Shown: in pieces, positions 13,979-17,178 of the stretch
Numbering within the stretch: the first letter of the stretch is position 1
How the letters are laid out: each line of letters starts with the position of its first letter
Origin: an uncultured Victivallaceae bacterium
GTDB lineage: Bacteria; Verrucomicrobiota; Lentisphaeria; Victivallales; Victivallaceae
Direction of reading: 5' to 3'
DNA length: 17,178 bases
Assembly: GCA_934663655.1 (NCBI GenBank)
Contig: CAKUKT010000020.1
Span: forward strand, 1 to 17,178
Notes under the pieces: generated by a model
Told to the model about the DNA's origin: nothing
What the model saw: only the letters and a program-made list of their open reading frames with translations
Database searches by the model: none
Program-made: the position numbers and the translations under genes

Positions 13979-16606
13979 TTATTTCGCGGAGGCGGTGTTT
14001 TTCGGATAACGGAGCTGGATCTCCGGCCAGAGCACCTGGAGCGATTCCTTTTCCCGGGGTTGCGAAGCTGAATATACGACGCGGATGATGTTCTCTCCGA
14101 GCCAGAGTTTTTCGGCGGGGAATTTGAGTTCATGAACGCCGCGTTTCCACCAGTCCGGCACCATCAGATCCGCATCGCTGCCGGGTTTGATCGGGCCGTT
14201 GACGCGGTTTTTCTCTTCCGGATCATCGCCGCTGAAAACGCCGACGGAACCGCCGTTGATGAAGGCCTCGACCTTTTCACCGGGTTTGAGGCCCCGGAAA
14301 TTGAGCACGAGCGTGGCTTCCGGAGTAATTCCCTTTTCGGCGGCCGCGGCGATATCGTCGCCGATGCGCAGCCGGGTTGAGGTGGTGGCGGTGAAAAATT
14401 CCGGAGAAGCGGACTTATCCGGATGCAGGACCGGGAGTTCGGTGAATGGTCCGACGATGTAGTTCTTGTCGGCAAATTCCACGTTGGCCGGGTCGGCGAG
14501 CGAATCGTACATCGCCTTGTTGCGGGCATAATTGGTGTTCACCGCCATGGCGAACTGGATCCCGTCAACTCCGGAACGCATATAGTTGAGCACCTGCGCA
14601 CGGAACTCCTCCGGTCGTTTCCCCCGCGCATAGCGCTGTTTCCCGTCCGGGTGCGGATCCCGGTTGAAAATACGCAGGCTCTGGTCGAGGTAGCCGAAGA
14701 CCTTGACCCCGTTGGCATGGCCGGGGCGGACAAATTCGTCGATCCGCAAATCGAATGCATAGCGGCGCGGTCCGCGGACGGAGGTGCCGGGGATGATGGT
14801 ATCGACCAGTTTCTCCTTGAGCCAGGTCGGCCAGTCCATCCCCTGGGCGACCGCGTCGGGCTGGGGCACAGTGACGTGCAGCGCCAGTCGCCGCCCCTGT
14901 TTTTTACCCTCTTCGTCGAGCATGGCGCGGACCCGGCGAATGAAATCGGTCATGATTGCGGGATCCGGTTTTGCGAAGTGCGGCGGATAGACCGCCAGAT
15001 CCACCTCAATGCCGTCGACGCCGGTCTGAACGAGTTCCCTCAGCACCGCCAGTTTGAATTGGCGCACTTCGGGATGACGGTAATCCAGATTCGGATTGCC
15101 GTCGGAGACCCGGTATTCGGGGTGCTTCTTCACAAGTTCGCCGTTGAAGCCGTGCCACATCCAGCCACCGTTCTTCTCTTTTTTGTCCAGATAGTATTCA
15201 TGGTTCATTTCGAGCCGGGACAGCACCTTCAGACCATGGCTGTGGCCGAGGTCGGCGATCATCGCCTGCGGGTCGATCCCCCGTTCGATCAGGCCGGAAA
15301 TCCCGTCATGCACGTTTTTGTCGCCCGGCCGGAACATCGTTTTCCACTCCTCATCGGTCACCGCGTAACCGAAGATCTCCCCGACTGTGGTGCGGTGGGT
15401 GAAGGTGCTGCCGGGACCGGTGCCCCAGACCAGGGTTTTGAACGGACTGTTTGCAAAGGGGGCGATTTCGTTTTTATCGATCTCTTCCGGTTCAAACGGC
15501 GGCGTCATCTCGAAGTAGGAGGAGAAACCGTCATTTCGCCAGTTCAATGGCAGCGGATGAAGCGGTCCGGGCTGCCAGAAGAAGTCGCTGATCTGCGGAT
15601 TGGTGTAGAAGACCTGCTGGATCAGCGCATCGTAGACCGGGGCAAGGTCGAACAAGCCGCGGAGGGTGGCATCCTCACTGCTGACCTGGTTGTAGGCATA
15701 GGAAGGCGCGTCCGCGAGTGAATAATATTCAAATCCGTTGACCTCCTGCGGATTGAAGAACTTTTCCCGGCTGGCCTGCGCACGTTGATCATGGGAATAG
15801 GGCCCCGCCGCCTCCGCCTTGACCGCCGCCGGCTGGTTTTCGGTCAGCGACGGATTCTGCATCAGTTCCCGCAGCGAGGCGAGTTTTCCATCCGGTTTGA
15901 GGAAGTAGATCCCGAAGCGGGGATCGAGATAGCCCCATTCGCCGTCGATGTACGCTTCAGCGGTGATGTGGCCGCCGATGTTGTGCATGACGATCCGCGC
16001 GGGAATGCCTTCGATTTCACACAGGGCGACAAAGAGCCGTCCCAGGGTTTCGCACAGATCCTCGCCCTTGGCGATCAACTCCTCCTCGGTACCGCCGTAT
16101 TTCCAGCCTTTGCCGCCCGGGGAGACTTTGGCCCGTTTCTTGAGATCGCGGCAGTAGCGCATCAGCGCGAGCACTTTCTCCTGGGTGGTGCGGCAATTTT
16201 TGACGGCGGCGGCGGTGATCTTTTCGAGTTCCGGGCGGCTGCCCGCCTGGTAACGGGGAACCGGGATATATTGTTGATAGAGGAACTCCTCGGTCTGCGG
16301 GGTGAGAATAATTTGCTTTTCGCGCAGCTGGAAGTCCACATTCTGCCCGTAATTGACCGCGAGCTGCTCGAAATTCAGCAGATATGCCTTGCGCCGCCAG
16401 TCGCCGACGATCCGGTCGGCGGCGGCATAACCGGTGTAGGGCTCGAGGTCGGAGAGCTGTTTTACCGGCGGCCCGGAAAAACTCTGCTCGTCCGCCGGCT
16501 CCGCGGCGGAGAGCGGCATGGCGCCGCTGAACAACAGCAACATCAGTATTGACAAGGTCGAGGCTCGACGAACCTCCCGGTGTGAATTTGAAAATATTGA
16601 CATCAT
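13979..16606 (-). CDS. Exported transglutaminase-like/TIM-barrel (glycosidase-like) fusion protein
   Basis: This 875-residue protein has a signal peptide (hydrophobic 18-33, cleavage near SAA 33-35). Residues about 120-235 form a transglutaminase-like domain: Cys185 in GEDLCETLG, ALCEIEGIPAR (194-204), His213 in GGHITAEAY and Asp228 in WGYLDP, i.e. a full Cys-His-Asp triad. Residues about 385-720 look like a glycosidase TIM barrel of the GHL10/family-10-like kind: LVWGTGPGS (392-400), GLKVLSRLEMNHE (458-470), a PEYRVSDGNPNLDYRHPEVR stretch (496-515), GVDGIEVDLAVYPPHF (529-544) and GVDGIQFAMAVN (679-690). Glu534 or Asp536 could be catalytic. A C-terminal beta domain follows (740-875). It probably acts on a polysaccharide or glycoprotein outside the inner membrane; substrate unknown. 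A second ATG lies directly after the first. It stands between two pseudopilin genes. Confidence 0.75.
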   Translation of the reverse strand: MMSIFSNSHREVRRASTLSILMLLLFSGAMPLSAAEPADEQSFSGPPVKQLSDLEPYTGYAAADRIVGDWRRKAYLLNFEQLAVNYGQNVDFQLREKQIILTPQTEEFLYQQYIPVPRYQAGSRPELEKITAAAVKNCRTTQEKVLALMRYCRDLKKRAKVSPGGKGWKYGGTEEELIAKGEDLCETLGRLFVALCEIEGIPARIVMHNIGGHITAEAYIDGEWGYLDPRFGIYFLKPDGKLASLRELMQNPSLTENQPAAVKAEAAGPYSHDQRAQASREKFFNPQEVNGFEYYSLADAPSYAYNQVSSEDATLRGLFDLAPVYDALIQQVFYTNPQISDFFWQPGPLHPLPLNWRNDGFSSYFEMTPPFEPEEIDKNEIAPFANSPFKTLVWGTGPGSTFTHRTTVGEIFGYAVTDEEWKTMFRPGDKNVHDGISGLIERGIDPQAMIADLGHSHGLKVLSRLEMNHEYYLDKKEKNGGWMWHGFNGELVKKHPEYRVSDGNPNLDYRHPEVRQFKLAVLRELVQTGVDGIEVDLAVYPPHFAKPDPAIMTDFIRRVRAMLDEEGKKQGRRLALHVTVPQPDAVAQGMDWPTWLKEKLVDTIIPGTSVRGPRRYAFDLRIDEFVRPGHANGVKVFGYLDQSLRIFNRDPHPDGKQRYARGKRPEEFRAQVLNYMRSGVDGIQFAMAVNTNYARNKAMYDSLADPANVEFADKNYIVGPFTELPVLHPDKSASPEFFTATTSTRLRIGDDIAAAAEKGITPEATLVLNFRGLKPGEKVEAFINGGSVGVFSGDDPEEKNRVNGPIKPGSDADLMVPDWWKRGVHELKFPAEKLWLGENIIRVVYSASQPREKESLQVLWPEIQLRYPKNTASAK

Positions 16607-16634
16607 GTCTTTCCCGGTTTATGATTTTTTTTCG

Positions 16635-16694
16635 GGAGAGAGACAAACAGTCTCTCTCCTTCCATCACCACGGGATAAGTTCAACATCTTATCC
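16635..16694 (-). other. Two hairpins in the leader of the fusion gene
   Basis: GGAGAGAGAC (16635-16644) and GTCTCTCTCC (16650-16659) form a perfect ten-base-pair stem with a five-base loop. GGATAAG (16673-16679) and CTTATCC (16688-16694) form a seven-base-pair stem. Neither is followed by T on the minus strand; the first is followed by eight A. They lie in the 132-base gap between the partial pseudopilin and the fusion gene and may stabilise or expose the downstream mRNA. Confidence 0.6.
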
Positions 16695-16738
16695 GGGGAC
16701 GGAATCATTCATATAGATCAGCTGTCGGCAACTTCCGT

Positions 16739-17176
16739 TCAGAGCGGACGCGCGGTACTGCCGCCCTCGGAGGGGAAGGCATAAAAGGTGGCCGGTTTGA
16801 GCAGTTCCAGGTAAACCGGACGCAAGGCGGCGATGGTAAATTTTTCGACATGGCCATCGGCCATCATCAGATTTGCCGCATCACTGTGCCGGGCATGGAC
16901 CGTATATCCGTTGCTGGTCGGCGTAATCCAGGCATATTCACTCTTCCAGGCACTGTAGTAGGAGTCGGCGGTGAGCATCACCATGGAGGGATTGTTCATG
17001 CCCGGAGTAAAATAACCACGCCAGTCAATGCCGTTCTTGGTGTTGGTTATGTAGAATTTGTCGGCGTCCTCGGTCAGATTTCCCCGCAAGCTCTCACCGA
17101 TCCCGAAACTGCCGTAGGTGATTCGATAATAGTCATCTCCCGGATGAAGCTGAAGCGGTCCGCCGATCGAAGGACA
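16739..17176 (-). CDS. H-X9-DG pseudopilin, C-terminal part (runs off right edge)
   Basis: The frame is open from the window edge to TAA-type stop at 16739 and reads 145 residues. It begins CPSIGGPL, the Cys-Pro region typical of the soluble domain of these proteins. It contains an exact H-X9-DG in ARHSDAANLMMADGHVEKF, as in the complete pseudopilin at 12403-13239. The N-terminal methylation motif would lie to the right of the window. It reads into the transglutaminase/TIM-barrel gene 132 bases further on, so the two may be co-transcribed. Confidence 0.85.
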   Translation of the reverse strand, partial: CPSIGGPLQLHPGDDYYRITYGSFGIGESLRGNLTEDADKFYITNTKNGIDWRGYFTPGMNNPSMVMLTADSYYSAWKSEYAWITPTSNGYTVHARHSDAANLMMADGHVEKFTIAALRPVYLELLKPATFYAFPSEGGSTARPL

Positions 17177-17178
17177 AT

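Noticed and set aside
13447..14133. 228-codon minus-strand frame between the fusion gene and the pseudopilin
   Set aside because: Low-complexity Ser/Pro/Arg content; it crosses an intrinsic terminator and a consensus promoter.
14423..15721. 432-codon plus-strand frame opposite the fusion gene
   Set aside because: It is antisense to the well-supported transglutaminase/TIM-barrel gene, with no motifs of its own.
16635..16659. Ten-base-pair hairpin as a terminator of the partial pseudopilin
   Set aside because: On the minus strand it is followed by A, not T; on the plus strand no gene ends there.

Overview
The window comes from a GC-rich bacterial chromosome, most likely of the Lentisphaerota (Victivallis-like), with Verrucomicrobiota or Planctomycetota as alternatives. 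The main grounds are two prepilin-type proteins with the H-X9-DG C-terminal motif, large unannotated TIM-barrel (glycosidase-like) proteins beside them, a cupin-AraC regulator, and a biotin-dependent sodium-pump decarboxylase. This placement is inference: the window has no rRNA or other phylogenetic marker. I see no tRNA, rRNA, CRISPR array, insertion sequence, integrase or phage gene.

Left part (1-2996, all minus strand, reading right to left). An AraC-family regulator (2996-2100) is followed by a good promoter and a tight four-gene run: two exported paralogues built of short G-[LIF]-Q repeats (1991-1563 and 1535-825), a two-helix membrane protein (803-516), and an XPB-type DEAD/DEAH helicase (519 to beyond the left edge) whose start overlaps the stop of the membrane protein. 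The helicase carries a terminator-like hairpin with eight T inside its first codons.

Middle-left (3207-5243, plus strand). A 678-residue cytoplasmic TIM-barrel-like protein is transcribed divergently from the AraC regulator, probably its target. A strong bidirectional terminator (5270-5314) separates it from the convergent decarboxylase operon.

Middle (5331-9996, minus strand). This is a nearly self-contained Na+-translocating biotin-dependent decarboxylase module: birA (biotin ligase), a good promoter, oadG (membrane anchor), oadA (carboxyltransferase plus biotin carrier) and oadB (Na+-translocating membrane subunit). The ligase would biotinylate Lys569 of OadA; the carboxyltransferase would load carboxybiotin, and OadB would couple its decarboxylation to Na+ export. 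OadB is unusual in carrying a signal peptide and about 165 extra N-terminal residues. OadA has EAMKQE in place of EAMKME at the biotin site and a divergent catalytic face.

Middle-right (9997-12402). An ABC-2-type permease and an exported protein with a cell-wall-binding-repeat-2-like pattern form another minus-strand pair with its own promoter. The gaps on either side (9997-10251 and 11878-12402) hold repeats, hairpins and a possible decayed pseudopilin start, but no convincing full gene.

Right part (12403-17178, minus strand). Two H-X9-DG pseudopilins flank an 875-residue exported protein that joins a transglutaminase-like domain (Cys185, His213, Asp228) to a glycosidase-like TIM barrel. 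The pseudopilin at 13239-12403 has its own promoter and a leader of roughly 235 bases with a hairpin and two tiny upstream reading frames.
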